A DNA stretch of 64,000 nucleotides, taken from assembly GCA_904066235.2 (NCBI GenBank), contig CAJFCV020000001.1, positions 13,387,291 through 13,451,290 on the forward strand, given 5' to 3'. Shown here piece by piece: positions 47,633 through 60,700 of this stretch. Source of the DNA: Bursaphelenchus xylophilus (lineage: Eukaryota; Nematoda; Chromadorea; Rhabditida; Aphelenchoididae). Under the pieces are notes generated by a model that saw only the letters and a program-made list of their open reading frames with translations, was not told the origin of the DNA and searched no databases. Position 1 is the first letter of the stretch. Every line of letters begins with the position of its first letter. Both the position numbers and the translations under genes were made by a program.

Positions 47633-48055
47633 GAAAATAAAAAAAACGCGGTTTTCTCCGACGGTCTTTTTTTCGCCATGACTTTGAGTAGTTATGGCGA
47701 GCAAATTTAATGGAGATATGAGCTTTGCACTACGATTCCCCCCATCAAATCGTACGTTTGATATCCATCCTTACGATCGAAATCCCCTGCGTTTGCGTTT
47801 TTTGCCACAGAGCAAATCCTCGCCTCGTATAACGTCATGTGCAAAAAGTAGTGCGCTTAACAAGGATAATCTCCCCGGGCGTCGGAGAGAGCGCTTAGCG
47901 GGAAAAGATGACTAAAAAGGTCATAACTCGGTGTGACTCGTTTAGCTTTATTGACGGATAGCCGCTGTGGTCAGAGGGGGTTGCGCGATCGTCTCCGGGC
48001 TCGCTGAACTCCCCCGTTTTGTATATTTTGTATTGTCGCAATGTTTTCTTATTAA

Positions 48056-48452
48056 CAGGGGAAGTACTCCAAGTGCGACGCTCAGATTTTCTTTAAATTT
48101 TGCACACACGTCAGGAATGGGCTAAATATCAATTCCTGAAAGTTTTAGCTCGCGCTTTGCGGGCGCCGCCGAGATATTGAACGATTTTTGCCGCCGAAAG
48201 AGCACGCTAAATGTGGAGAGCGATCAGAGAGAAAAACGCTTTTTGGCCATAACTTGGGCAGTTTCGTGCGGAAAAGTTTGATTTTTTGTAGAAACATTAT
48301 CCTTTACGGTAGAAATAGGTATGAAACTTTTCGTGCCAAAATTCGGCAAAAAGTCCTAATTTTTGGCCGACTTTCGGGTATGGACTAAATATCAATTCCA
48401 GAAAGTTTTAGCTCGCGCTTTGCGGGCGCCGCCGAGATATCGAACGATTTTT
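48056..48452. mobile_element. Rearranged family A MITE
   Basis: Normal left end CAGGGGAAGTACTCCAAGTG. After TTTTGGCCGACTTTCGG at about 48375 it jumps back to the TATGGACTAAATATCAATTCC part of the family, giving an internal partial duplication instead of the right end. Confidence 0.8.
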
Positions 48453-48724
48453 GTTGGCAAAAAAGTGACAGTATTTTGGCGAATTTTGTAGTCAAAACTC
48501 TCATGTCTATTTCTGCGTAAAGTTTCCACAAAAACAAACAAACAAATCTTACCCTACGAAATTGGCAAAGATCTGGCCAAAAAGTGTTTTTATCTCTGGC
48601 CGTTCGCTGCGTTTCGCGTACTATTTCGGCAGAAAAGATCGTTGAATATCTCGAGCAAAGCGCGAGCTGAAATTTTCAGGAATTGATAAGTGACCTGTGC
48701 CCGAATCTCGATCATTTCTGCGAG

Positions 48725-49172
48725 GTAAGAGCAGAGATTGCTACGGTCAAAATTTTGGCTCCGGCTCCGGCTCTTAGCCCCCAGAGCCGGAGCCAAGGCC
48801 AAATCTGCAGTTCTGGCTCCGGCTTCCGGCTCCGTGCAAAATTTTAAAAGGTCTCCGGCTCCGAATCCCGGCTCCTATGCAAAAAAAAAATTTTAATATT
48901 TTTTCGAAAATAAAAATTAGTAGTGCCCTCTGATCAAACAGCCAACGTTTTTGCAGCCAAGTCGTACGCAACACATCCTTACCAGTATTTTTCAAGAACA
49001 TTGGTTTAACAAGATCACGAAATTTGTACTTTTCTGCACGCTGAGAAGCCTGGCTCCGACCTTGGGCTCGGGAGCCGGGGCCAACCCCAAAATTTCCGGC
49101 TCCGGCTCTGGCTCCCGGCTCGGAGCCGGAACCAAGAGTAGGCTCCTTAGCCGTGGTAATCTCTGGGTAAGA
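48725..49172. repeat. GGCTCC-rich inverted-repeat element
   Basis: Ends read CAGAGATTGCTACGG and, inverted, CAGAGATTACCACGGCTAAG. Both ends are filled with GGCTCCGGCTCC / GGAGCCGGAGCC runs facing each other around an A/T-rich centre. Confidence 0.7.
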
Positions 49173-49283
49173 GTCTTTGCAGATGTTTCAGAGCAAAATA
49201 ATAGTCTAATGTAAGAATTTGAAAAGTTTCATCAAGACTTGAGCGTCACATTTTGGGCTCTTCTGAAGTTAGGGAACCTTGGT

Positions 49284-49442
49284 TATCAGTCTGTTGGGAA
49301 AATCATGAGCATTCCGTGGCATCGAAACTCGTATCGCCGCCGAGAAAATGAATTTTGTCACCGCAAAATCAAATTGCTTTTAACTTCGGCGACGCAATCG
49401 GCGCAGCGACACCGTGTTCATTATTTTCCCGACAGACTGATA
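49284..49442. repeat. Family B1 palindromic MITE
   Basis: TATCAGTCTGTTGGGAAAAT to CCCGACAGACTGATA with the B1 interior. Confidence 0.85.
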
Positions 49443-49742
49443 ATTGCTCCAAGAAATCAGGTCGCGCTTCGAGCAATCTCTCGCGCAGAATCGGCGACCG
49501 TTACCGGGATAACTTTTGCTCCCTTCATAAACTTTTTTTCCCTCTGCTTTATGCGTTTGTTTTTTTGCGCTCCCTTACCTTAATTTTTCCATCCCCACCT
49601 GCTTTTGTTTTATCCGAGGAACAGAGGAACTTGAGCGGTTCAGAAAAGTGGGTGGAACATTATATCTCCCGCTTCTCCCCCTCCTTTTACGCTACTCCAA
49701 ATGTTTTGCGTTGATTAATCACCAACTTTTCAGCCGTTCCAA

Positions 49743-50984
49743 ATGTTTGAGGTTGTGTTGTGGAGAACGGTGGTTGTGGTGGCGCTGTTGGAGGTGGCCA
49801 GTTGTCAATGTAAATTTTTTGAATTTTTTGGCTAGAGTGATTAGTATTTTTTTTTTGATACCAGTCTGTCCGGAAAGTCGCTGGAGTGATTTTTGGCGTT
49901 TACACTGTGCAGAAAAAAGGCAGATACGAATGAGGGCCCAAAAACGCCTATTAGGGTGCAAAAAGCAATGTTGCAGAAAACACTCTGGAGACTTTGTGAA
50001 CGAAATACTTTGAAAAAATTTGATTACTGCTCCCGCCATAAAAGTCCGTAGAATTTTGCACCATAGATTTTGCTGATCGTTAGAGTCGTTTTTCGTGTGC
50101 CGCTGCAAATTCCCGCTTTTTGCATGCACTTCTTCGCCAGCGCAATTTCGTGCGAAATCATTCGACGAGCTTTATGGCATAGTAAACTTTCCGAAAATGT
50201 AGATAAAATTTTCTAAGGCATAAGTATGTGAGATTTTTCGCTCGTGCGGTTGCAGCAACTGCCGAGATTTTTGGGTCAGAAGTTGATAAAAAAAGTATAT
50301 TCAGTTTTTGAAAAGTCTTTAATTTTTGTATATCAGTCTGTCGGGAAAATAATGTGGAATCGCCCAACATTGCTTTGCGATGGCTAGTTGGAGTTTTTGT
50401 GAGCGCCTCCTACGAGGCGAGATATTTTGCTGCCAAAAATCCACATTATTTTCCCGACAGACTGATATTTCTAAACTTTTCGATTTGAATGCTAACCCCA
50501 CAGAATTCTTTGTATTTTTTTTTGAATTTTTGTACTGTCGATTTTTTTCCTTTTAGATTTTTTCGACAAATCCAGAGAAGTCCATCCCAAAAAGCATGAC
50601 AAATACGAGAAGCCCAACAAATCGCAGCTTCACTCTTCTGAGCTCCCAAACAGCTCCTCCTCCACCAGCACCATCACCATGGACAATCGGACATTTATCC
50701 AAGACTTTGCCGCCGGCACCTACTACATCCGCAAGGCCGAAAGTGGCGATGAAGAGGCGAAACGGCCGCGCTCGCTGTTCCCCGAACGCTACAGCGGGCC
50801 GGCCGAGTTCTACGCGTTCTACAGCCCACGGTTCGCGCGCACCTTCTACGTGAACTACGTGAGCGGCGAGCGCGGCTCGGTGCGCGGCTATCACGTCTTC
50901 GACGACACGCTGGAGCGCTTCCAGCCCGTCTCCATGGTCCAGAAGATGATGGAGATGATGCGCGACACGCCCTTCTTTAATTAA
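49743..50984 (+). CDS. Secreted 164-residue protein of unknown family
   Basis: Exons 49743-49809 and 50557-50984 join in phase 1 and give 164 residues. Residues 1-20 form a signal peptide (MFEVVLWRTVVVVALLEVAS). Residues 23-65 are Lys/Ser-rich and low in complexity, with N-K-S, N-S-S and N-R-T sequons. The C-terminal ~100 residues are compact, aromatic and basic (AEFYAFYSPRFARTFYVNYV, then GYHVFDDTLERFQPVSMVQK) and lack Cys. They are encoded by strongly G/C-ending codons, unlike the upstream part, which suggests high expression. No known domain is recognised. The intron carries a B2 MITE (50331-50466) and a decayed GTCGCTGGAGTGATTTT element. AATAAA is at 51116-51121. The gene is tail-to-tail with the DEG/ENaC gene. 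Confidence 0.86.
50331..50466. repeat. Family B2 palindromic MITE
   Basis: TATCAGTCTGTCGGGAAAAT to CCCGACAGACTGATA, inside the intron of the secreted 164-residue gene. Confidence 0.87.
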
Positions 50985-51115
50985 TATGCTTTAATTTCTC
51001 GGGAAGCGAGGAGAAAGTTTTCTAATTTATTTGTGGTCTCCAACCTCCGAAATGTCATGGAGGAATACGTTTTGGGCGTTCCGAATGACATGTTCGGAGG
51101 GAGTTTTGGTAGGAA

Positions 51116-51121
51116 ATAAAG
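51116..51121 (+). other. Poly(A) signal of the 164-residue secreted gene
   Basis: AATAAA 132 nt after the stop codon. Confidence 0.7.
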
Positions 51122-51217
51122 TGATTTGGAATTAAAATTTTCGTACGTTTTCGAAATGAAAGGGCCAATCAGAGAAAACTAAGAGAAAAGATACGATTTG
51201 AAATTCACCTTGGATAC

Positions 51218-51223
51218 TTTATT
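51218..51223 (-). other. Candidate poly(A) signal of DEG/ENaC gene
   Basis: AATAAA on the minus strand, about 560 nt after the stop and about 100 bp from the convergent gene's signal. Confidence 0.4.
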
Positions 51224-51781
51224 GATCATAATGAGCAAATATTTATTAGACATCAACTACAACATGACTAGAGAACTACAGTGATATGTTGACTTTTTGA
51301 TTGAGATTTTGATATGATTAGGGGGTTTCAAGGCACTTTTCAAGGCACCTTTGATATCAGATATGATTAATATTAATAATTTTTTTCCGTACGAAACTTC
51401 CGAGTACGGAATGGGAAGGGAAAAAGGTGCCAATTTTGTTTCGGCTATAGTTCATCGGCCAATTGAGTATTTTTTGCAAAAGATGTATCAAATTAATCCT
51501 TGTGAGTTTAAATTTTTGGCCATAGAAATTTCGAAATATCTTATGCCCTCAGGGCTTGAACATATTCGATTCTTTCCAAAAAAAAATTTTTTTTGACTTT
51601 CAAACAAAATTAGGCTTTTGAAATGCCCTAAGGGCGTAAAAATTTTTTTAATGAGATGGCCAAAAAATAGAAGCCTCGTGGATCAAATCAATCCATTTTT
51701 TTCCAAAAACGGTGCACTGGCCGATCAGTTATAACCCAAACAAGATTGACATGTTTTAAGGCCCTTTTGTTCCAATTTCCA

Positions 51782-54700
51782 TTATTTTTTCTCTCTCTCC
51801 GGATAAATGTAGCTCTGCGACCGCTGTCGCACGATTCCAGGACGTTGTTCCTCCTCGAAAGCCGCATTATCCTCGCCGATTATTGTTCTGGCCGCAAAAA
51901 TTGTCGAGATTTTCGGGCGCGCCGTATGACTTCGCCCGATTTTGCTCTTTTTCCGCTTGTCCAAGTTCTTCACCGAGTCCGAATCACTGCCCAAGTCCAG
52001 TTCCAGCTCGACGATTTCGTTGGGTCGGATCGCTTTTCCCATTCCCATCGTGCGCTCGGCGACAATGTTGTCCAAATAGTAGCTGGATGGGGATTGAGTG
52101 ACCGTGCTGAGCTTGGGATCGTCGTCTGGACCGACTTCCTGAAAATTGAAAATTTCTATTTTACAGGGAGAGTACCTCTATGGGATATGGAGTTGCAGGT
52201 CGAGACATATGTCAAAAAATCGCAAAATTTTTCTGATCAGGAATATGTAAAAATTTGCTGCCAATTTTGTTTTGTAAGGGTGAAAAAATCCTCACAAGAA
52301 ATTTTCTGGGAACACCACACAAATGCCCCTTTTTTGAACAAGTTTTTACCAAATCAGAAGCTTGTTTTTGAGGTAAGGTAAACCCTGGCATCTTGACAAG
52401 CCTTGAAATAGCAAATTTGATATCAATTATTATATTAAAATGCTACACCATAATTAGTCGTTCCAATGTAAAAAAGAGGCGGCATTTGCGTGGTGTTGCG
52501 ATAAAAGTTCTGATGATTTTTTCACCCTTACAAACCAATATGGGTCAGCTAATTTTTGCATATTCTGAATCAGAAAAATTTTGCAATTTTTGAGGTATGT
52601 CATCTTTAACTTCATACCCCATAGAAGTACTTTTCTTAAAAAAATAATTGAATAACAGGGGAAGTACCCCAAGTGCGACGCTCAGATTTTCTTTAAATTT
52701 TGCACACACGTCAGGAATGGGCTAAATATCAATTCCTGAAAGTTTTAGCTCGCGCTTTGCGGGCGCCACCGAGATATTGAACGATTTTTGCCGCCGAAAG
52801 AGCACGCTAAATGTGGAGAGCGATCAGAGAGAAAAACGCTTTTTGGCCATAACTTGGGCAGTTTCGTGCGGAAAAGTTTGATTTTTTGTAGAAACATTAT
52901 CCTTTACGGTAGAAATAGGTATGAAACTTTTCGTGCCAAAATTCGGCAAAAAGTCCTAAATTTTGGCCGACTTTCGATCTAAAAATCTCGGTTGTTTCAG
53001 CAAAGCGCGACCTAGGATTCTCGCATATATTTTAGAAAAAATTATTCTAAATTTGTGCCAAGTTTCATCCAAATCTGAGCGTCGCACTTGGAGTACTTCC
53101 CCCGTAAAACAGAAAAGATTTTCCCCTCCCTACCTTCTCACTCTCCAGCCCGTACGGATGCCAGACCGCCGCCGTCTTCCTCTTAATGCTCCCCGCCAAT
53201 CTCTTCAGCCTCGCCGCCACCGTACTCCTCGTCTCTTGGTCCTCCGAATTCGCGATCTCATCCAACGTCTCTTCAATTCGCTTCTGTCGCTGCAGCTGTT
53301 TCTCTCCTTTTGTGGCCATATGAGCCCGTCGTTTCGAGCTGACAAAAAGCCACGAAACCTTGACCAAATAAATGATGATCTCGATCACACTCAGCACACT
53401 CATCCCCAAAAACAGACCCATATTTCCGCCAATGTCGGAGAGGATTTCGCTGAGGGAGGTGCGCTCGACTTGCTCGTATTCGGTGAAGGAGATCTCACGG
53501 AAGAATACGGCAATCCCAACGAAATCTTTCCTGAAAAATGGAATTTTTCGGGAATTTTTAAAAAATTGAAGTTTTTGGGAAATTTTAAAAAATCAGGGGC
53601 TTGTCCCACTAACAAAGCGTAGCGCGAATCACGAATTGGAAGCGCGAAAAATCATGCAAAAGCGAGAGAGGTGAGAGAAAAAGCGGGCTCTCTCGGAAAT
53701 CCGCGCTACGGTTTTTTGTGCTAAATACCGACAAATGTTTCACTTTTTTGGCCATAACTCCTTTCAATGACGTCCAATTTACATGATTTTAAAAACCACG
53801 AACAGAGGAGACCTACAGCTTCTAGAAAATGAAAATTTTGTTTGCTTTAACGCGGATTAAGGCTCCCCGCCATGACGAATTACAATTTCCTCATGGAAAA
53901 TCATGATTCGAAGTCATATTTTCAAAAAAACTTATCCTTAGCTATTTATCGCAACTTCCACAGCTCATATGCAAATTTATCAACCCGAGTTGCCCCTTGC
54001 CCCTCCCAAGCCCAATGTTTGGTCTCCTCTTGTCATAATTTGCTAGGTGACAAAAATGTTTGTTTCAAAAAAAAATTATGGATAAATTCTCCACTCATCC
54101 CTCAGAGACGTTGAAACAAACTATTCAAGCCAAACTACCCCTCTTACACCCAGTTTTAGTCAACCCTTATCATCATTCGTTTTATAACAAAAAAGTTGCT
54201 GTCATATGGCAAGGGGAGACCAAAAATTGGGCTTGGGAGGGGCAGCTCGGGTTGATAAATTCACATATAAGCTTTGGGAGTTACGATAAATAGCTAAGGG
54301 TAAGTTTTTTTTGAAAATATGACTTCGAATCATGATTTTCCATGAGAAAATTGTAATTCGTCTTGGCGGGGAGCCTTAATCGGCGTTAAAACAAACAAAA
54401 TTTACATTTTCTAGAAGCTGTGGATCTCCTCTGTTCACAGTTTTTAAAATCATGTAAATCCGACATCACTGGAAGGAGTTACGGCAAAAAAAGTAAAAAA
54501 ATTTCGGTATTTCGTTAGCACAAAAAAACCGTAGCGCGGATTTCCGAGAGAGCCCGCTTTTTCTCTCACCTCTCTCGCTTTTGCATGATTTTTCGCGCTT
54601 CCAATTCGTGATTCGCGCTACGCTTTGTTAGTGGGACAGGCCCCAGAAATTCAAAAAAAAAATCAAAAAAATAATAATACCCAATTTTTTTCCAAATTTA

Positions 54701-57700
54701 ATTTAAATTTAGCCCAAATTTACAGGAGAAGTACCCCAAGTGCGACGCTCAGATTTTCTTTAAATTTTGCACACACGTCGGGAATAGACTAAATATCAAT
54801 TCCTGAAAGTTTTAGCTCGCGCTTTGCAGGCGCCGCCGAGATATCGGACGATTTATGCCGCCGAGAGAGCACGCTAAACGTGGAGAGAGGTCAGAGAGAA
54901 AAACGCTTTTTGGCTATAACTTTGGCAGTTTCGTGCGGAAAAATTTGATTTTTTGTAGAAACATTATCCTTTACGGTAGAAATAGGCATGAAACTTTTCG
55001 TGCCGAAATTCGGCAAAAAGTCCAAAATTTTCGCCGACTTTCGATCTAAAAATCTCGGTTGTTTCTGCAAAGCGCGAGCTAGGATTCTCGCATATATCTT
55101 AGAAAAATTTGTTCTAAATTTGTGCCAAGTTTCATCAAAATTTGAGCGCCGCACTTGGAGTACTTCCCCTGTTAGAAAAGATTTCTCTAACACATATTTG
55201 TAAATTGCTAGCCCTTACTTCAACTTTGTATCCCGAATCTTCTCATGCTTCTTCAAATACGCCGCCACCGCCCTCGAAAACCCATCGCTGTACGAGGTGT
55301 ACACTTGATAATCCCAACGATCACACTCCATTCGACATCGAGAGCAGTCAGGCGCGATCTTTTTTAGAATGTCCTCGGCTGAAATTTTGAAATTTTTAGT
55401 TTTTCGGAAATTTTAAAAACTGATAGTACCATTAAAAATGGAGCTTTTAATTCTTTTATCTGGCATTCGAACTTTATTTTGGCCACATAATTATTTATGA
55501 AAGTTTTAGCTTTTTCGTTGCACTTACAGCCGAGATATTATATTACGAAATGTTTTTTCGAGAGAGCACGGAAAATAAGGAGAGTCTAGAGAAAAATGCT
55601 TTTCGGCTATATTTTCTCCAATTTCATTCGGAAAAATTTGATTTTTTGGGGAAATATTTTACTCCCCAAATGTAACAAACACTGATTTTTTCGAAGTCCA
55701 AAATCGCAATTTTTGAAAAAATTTTTTTCAAGTTCCGATCAAAAAAAAACAAAAAATCTCGATTTTTAGGGCAAATCGCAAGCTGAAACTTTCAATTATA
55801 CCTTAAAAACGTATAAACTAAATTTACAACAAATTTTCAGAAAAATCAAAAACCCAAATTTGGACTACCCCTCCAAAAAACGAAAAAAAAACTTACAATC
55901 GGAAGATGGGTCAACATCAAAAATGGTCTTCAAACAATTGTAATTCTCAGCAACGGAGCAGGTGTTGTATGCTGAAAAAATCTTACACTGAAAATTGAAA
56001 AATGAAAAAGCAAAAAAGCCACATTTTTAGCGATGACTTACTTCCATTCAGCGAATACAAAAACGGAACGCACTTGCATTTACCGAACAAATGCGTGGCA
56101 AAACAATGGGCCTGGCAAAGGGAGCTGGAGTAGTTGTGGGTGGTCAAGATATCGTCTCTTTCCTCTTCGACCCAATCTTGAGAGCATCGATTCCCGGAGG
56201 GGTGAAGGATGTACTGAAAAAAGAGAAATTTTAGCGAATTTTTACGTGATTTCCGATAAAATCCTAGACTGAATTCAGTTTATAAGGGCTGTTAATTGAT
56301 TATGAAAACATTGGGCTACAACTTCCACTTTAATTTTTCCGAAAAAACGGCAAAAATCGCGATATTATACTAGATTTGATGACTAAAACAATTTTTAATA
56401 CATTTTTGATGAAAACATGTCAAAACAAGTGTTTTTGATTTTTTTTTGTAAAAATAAAGCCTCAATGTTCTTGTAAACATCTTTTTTCGCCGTATTTTAG
56501 GCCTTTCTTATCCCATCCGGGTGACATTTGAGTCCCGCCGCGAAAACAACAGAATGCCAAAATTAACATGATTTCATCGAAAATCATTATCATCATTTTT
56601 TCATGGATTTTTGGCAAGTATTTGCATGAAACGTGAAAGAATTTGGTCCTCATTCTGACCGGCATTTCTTCATTATGTTGTTGTATATATATACAGTAGC
56701 TGCCAAAAAACTGTCAATTTTTTTGTTTTTTGTGTAACTCTGCTCAACGTGGATGGATTTAAATGAAACAAGTACCATCCTGTAGAGAATTATTGCTATT
56801 ATCTAATGGCGTAACAATTGGGACGATTTTACACCTTAGTGTGTAACAATTGTCGATGTAAAATTTTTGGAAAGACAAAAAACTGTCAATTTTTCCAAAA
56901 AATTTTTACCGCTTGCATACGCCGCAGCGAGTCATGGGCTTATATATTCCGATTATTAAATAAAGTCCCACTGCACATTACTGACCATCAAAGGGAGCCA
57001 AGAAAATTACTTTTATACTCCTTTTGGTGGTCCCAAGTTCGATATCCCAAAACATAACGTTTAATGAAAAATCGGTTTTTTTGTTGGACTTAGCAGTAAG
57101 TGAATGCCTTGCAGTAGAAGCTAGACAACCTGCAATTATGGTAAGACAATGATTATGACCCAAAATGTAAGTCTGCGGAGTCCACTTGATATTCAAGTTT
57201 CTCCGGCAGTAGATGTACCTAGGAACTTTAGCCTGGGTGCTTTCGTAGATACCTCTAATGGTAGTTCCAAGGCCATAGAAGGCACTCAAGTGATTAACAA
57301 ACAGTTTAGAACCACTACCGCCACCGGCCCGAACTTCACGCGCAAAATAACTAGGCTCCAAAATGGAATTTTTGAAGAAGAATTGGTGTCTTGATTTGCA
57401 CTCTCCATGCCATAGAAATAACCCAGTGTAGGGACGAAAAAATTTTTGTGTCATAGATTTACAGCTATTCCTGTTATTTCTAACACAATTTCACTCTATC
57501 TGAGGTCTTGCTAAAGTCGTAAACCTTCTTGCAAATTTCCACAAAAAAATTTTTTTGCTAACGACCACATAACCGTCCGTAATTCTTATGTGACCTGTTT
57601 TGCCGTCCTACAAATGTCCATAAAATGCTTCTAGGAGATCTGTGATCACGTCTTGATAAGACACTAGCAAGCTGAGCCAAAGGCAGAGGCCACAAAACTA

Positions 57701-60700
57701 AATTTCTACAGAAACTCGATTGCCAGAGAAACTTGAATATCAAGTGGAGTCCGTATACTTACATTTCGGTTCCCAATCATTGTTTTGTTATAATTTTAGG
57801 TTGCCTAGCTTCTACTGCAAGGCATTCTCTTACTGCTAAGTCCAACAAAAAACCGATTTTTCATTAAACGTTATGTTTTGGGATATCGAACTTGGGACCA
57901 CCAAAAGGAGTATAAAAGTAATTTTCTTGGCTCCCTTTGATGGTCAGTAATGTGCAGTGGGACTTTATTTAATAATCGGAATATATAAGCCCATGACTCG
58001 CTGCGGCGTATGCAAGCGGTAAAAATTTTTTGGAAAAATTGACAGTTTTTTGTCTTTCCAAAAATTTTACATCGACAATTGTTACACACTAAGGTGTAAA
58101 ATCGTCCCAATTGTTACGCCATTAGATAATAGCAATAATTCTCTACAGGATGGTACTTGTTTCACTTAAATCCATCCACGTTGAGCAGAGTTACACAAAA
58201 AACAAAAAAATTGACAGTTTTTTGGCAGCTACTGTATATACTAGACGGCATCCGGCTTTTGAACCAATTTTTTGCTCTGTTTTTTTATTTTTTTGTAGGG
58301 TTGACTATTTCTACCGTGATTCTGGAGGGCTGTACCTTTACACTGTACCGTTGTATGAAACTCTTTTCCGGATGTAATTTTCGGTTTTTGCCTTGGTTTT
58401 CGTGAAATTGTTTGCGGGCGCCGCGGAGATATCAAACGATTTTTGCCGCCGAGAGAGTACGCTAAACGTGGGGAGCGGTCAGAGAGGAAAACGCTTTTTG
58501 GCCATAACTTTGGCAGTTTCGTGCGGAAAAATTTGATTTTTTGTAGAAACATTATCCTGTACGGTAGAAATAGGCATGGAACTTTTCGTGCCGAAATTCG
58601 GCAAAAAGTCCTAGATTTTGGCCGACTTTCGATCTAAAAATCTCGGTTGTTTCTGCAAAGCACGAGCTAGGATTCTCGCATATATCTTAGAAAAGATTAT
58701 TCTAAATTTGTGCCAAGTTTCATCAAAATCTGAGCATCACACTTGGAGTACTTCCCCTGTAAGGTATAGCCAAGATTTACCGCACAAAACATCTCCCTTA
58801 CAATTCGCAAACAGGTATTTCTGCCTCAAATTCAACGACTTACATGATTCGGGCTCACCGATGAGAAAGCCTTCCGTCCCGGTGAAACACTCGTTCCTTC
58901 GCTGTTGATATAGGGCACCGCATCTCTTGAATGGATGAAATATCTGAAGCCGTTCTCGACATTCGACATGAAATCATTGTAGGTTGTGTTTGGCTGTTCG
59001 TCGGAGTGGAAATCAGCGTAAACTTGAAGACCATTCCCCACTCCAGGCTGAGGCGTGATCCCCTTGGAACGGGCGTAATAATCGAGGTCAATTTGATAGC
59101 AGTTCCCCAAATCGGTCATGATGGACTTAGCATAGTCGCAACAGTTGAATTCCTCGGAGGAATAGGTGCAAATTCGAAGAGTGTCGTTGCAAGATGGGCT
59201 AAAATGTGGGAGTTTTAATGTGGGTTAACAAGTTTTGCGATCGCTGAAGGCTTGAAGCTCTGGGGTTTTTTTCAAATTTACGAGCTTGGAATACTCGTCG
59301 CGACATAAAGTCCTGACACATTTTGTCGCGGGTGCCGCGCGAGAAAATTGGCAAGTTCGCGCGAAAGTGCATGTCGCTAGTGCAAAAACGGCGAATTGCC
59401 GCGACGGGTCCGAAAGAAAAACAAAATGCACTGTGCAAATGTGTCAGGACTTTATGTCGCGACTAGTAGAAGAAAATTTTAGTTTACACTTCACAATCGG
59501 AGCTGGGATACCCAACGAAATCGAAAAAGACTATGGAAAAAAGGGAAGATTAGAGATTTGATGCCTATTAGATTAGAGGTCTATTAGTGTTGTCTTTCTC
59601 TTCCCCACAGTGCATTTTGAACCTTTTCCCATTGCATGAGGCGAAATGTGCTCCTGTTTGAAAATAGGATCTTTGGCAACAGACCAAGGTGTCTTGAGGA
59701 AACAAATTTCCTTTCACGACCTAGCCACACTTGTTTTCCACAGTCGCTGCAAAGATCATTAAATTTGACCTTGGATTCAAAATGTTCCCAAAAGTTAGCG
59801 CTACGCTTAAGCACATCATTTTGTCTCATCTTCACAGTGCGCGGACCACTTTGAGCCATTTGTGAATGCACGGTGCGGAAAGCCCCGCGACAAGAAATTC
59901 CACGCGAATTTTTGAAAAAGCATAGCAGTTTGGTAATTCAAGCAAAATTTGATGAAAATCTGAGCAAGTATTGCCCGCTCCAAGACCTAAACTTACGCCG
60001 CATCGCGAAAAAACCGGTTCAATGAAAATTCTGGAGTCCGATTGACAAACTGGAGGTATTCCTCTTCAGTTGCGGCAATTTGAGCCTGCTCGTTCTTCTG
60101 TAGACTCTGCACCTCCAGACTGGTCATCAGAATGAAACGAGTGAGTTCATTGGAGACATTGTATTTTTTGATAAACGCTGAAAATTTTCGAATTTTTTTG
60201 TTGAATTTAAAATTGAATTTACCATTCAAATAATGTTTAGTGACGTAGTTAAAGCTGCAGATTGTGACCAGCGGGTACTGTAGGCCTTCTTCGGGAAGGC
60301 GAAAAGAGATCTGAAAAAAATTTTCAAAAAAATTTTTTTTTGAATTTTCAAAATGAAAAATCTTTCACCTGTGAGACAATAGGTTGTTGCGACGCCAAAG
60401 TGACGAGTTTGTAGATCTGTAAGCACATCATGATGATGCAAAAGGACATTGCGAACACCCAGAAAAACCGTCCCTGCCCATGGCTCCGGTAGATCCGAAT
60501 GGGGCCGTGAAGTGAGGCAATTCCTAAAATACGGAGTAAGCAATCTATATATGACAAAAATAGGTTCTACGGACTAGTATACTAGAACATTTTTAGCTGA
60601 AAAATGGTTGGAAAAGGGCTTAAACTTAACTTACACAAATAAGGTATCAAAAAGTATCCAAAATACGATATATCAGTCTGTCTGGAAAATAATGGGCACA

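Noticed and set aside
56818..57057. 79-codon frame present twice with identical product (also 57871-58110)
   Set aside because: The two are the inverted arms of the Tc1-like element; no start context or domain supports a gene.
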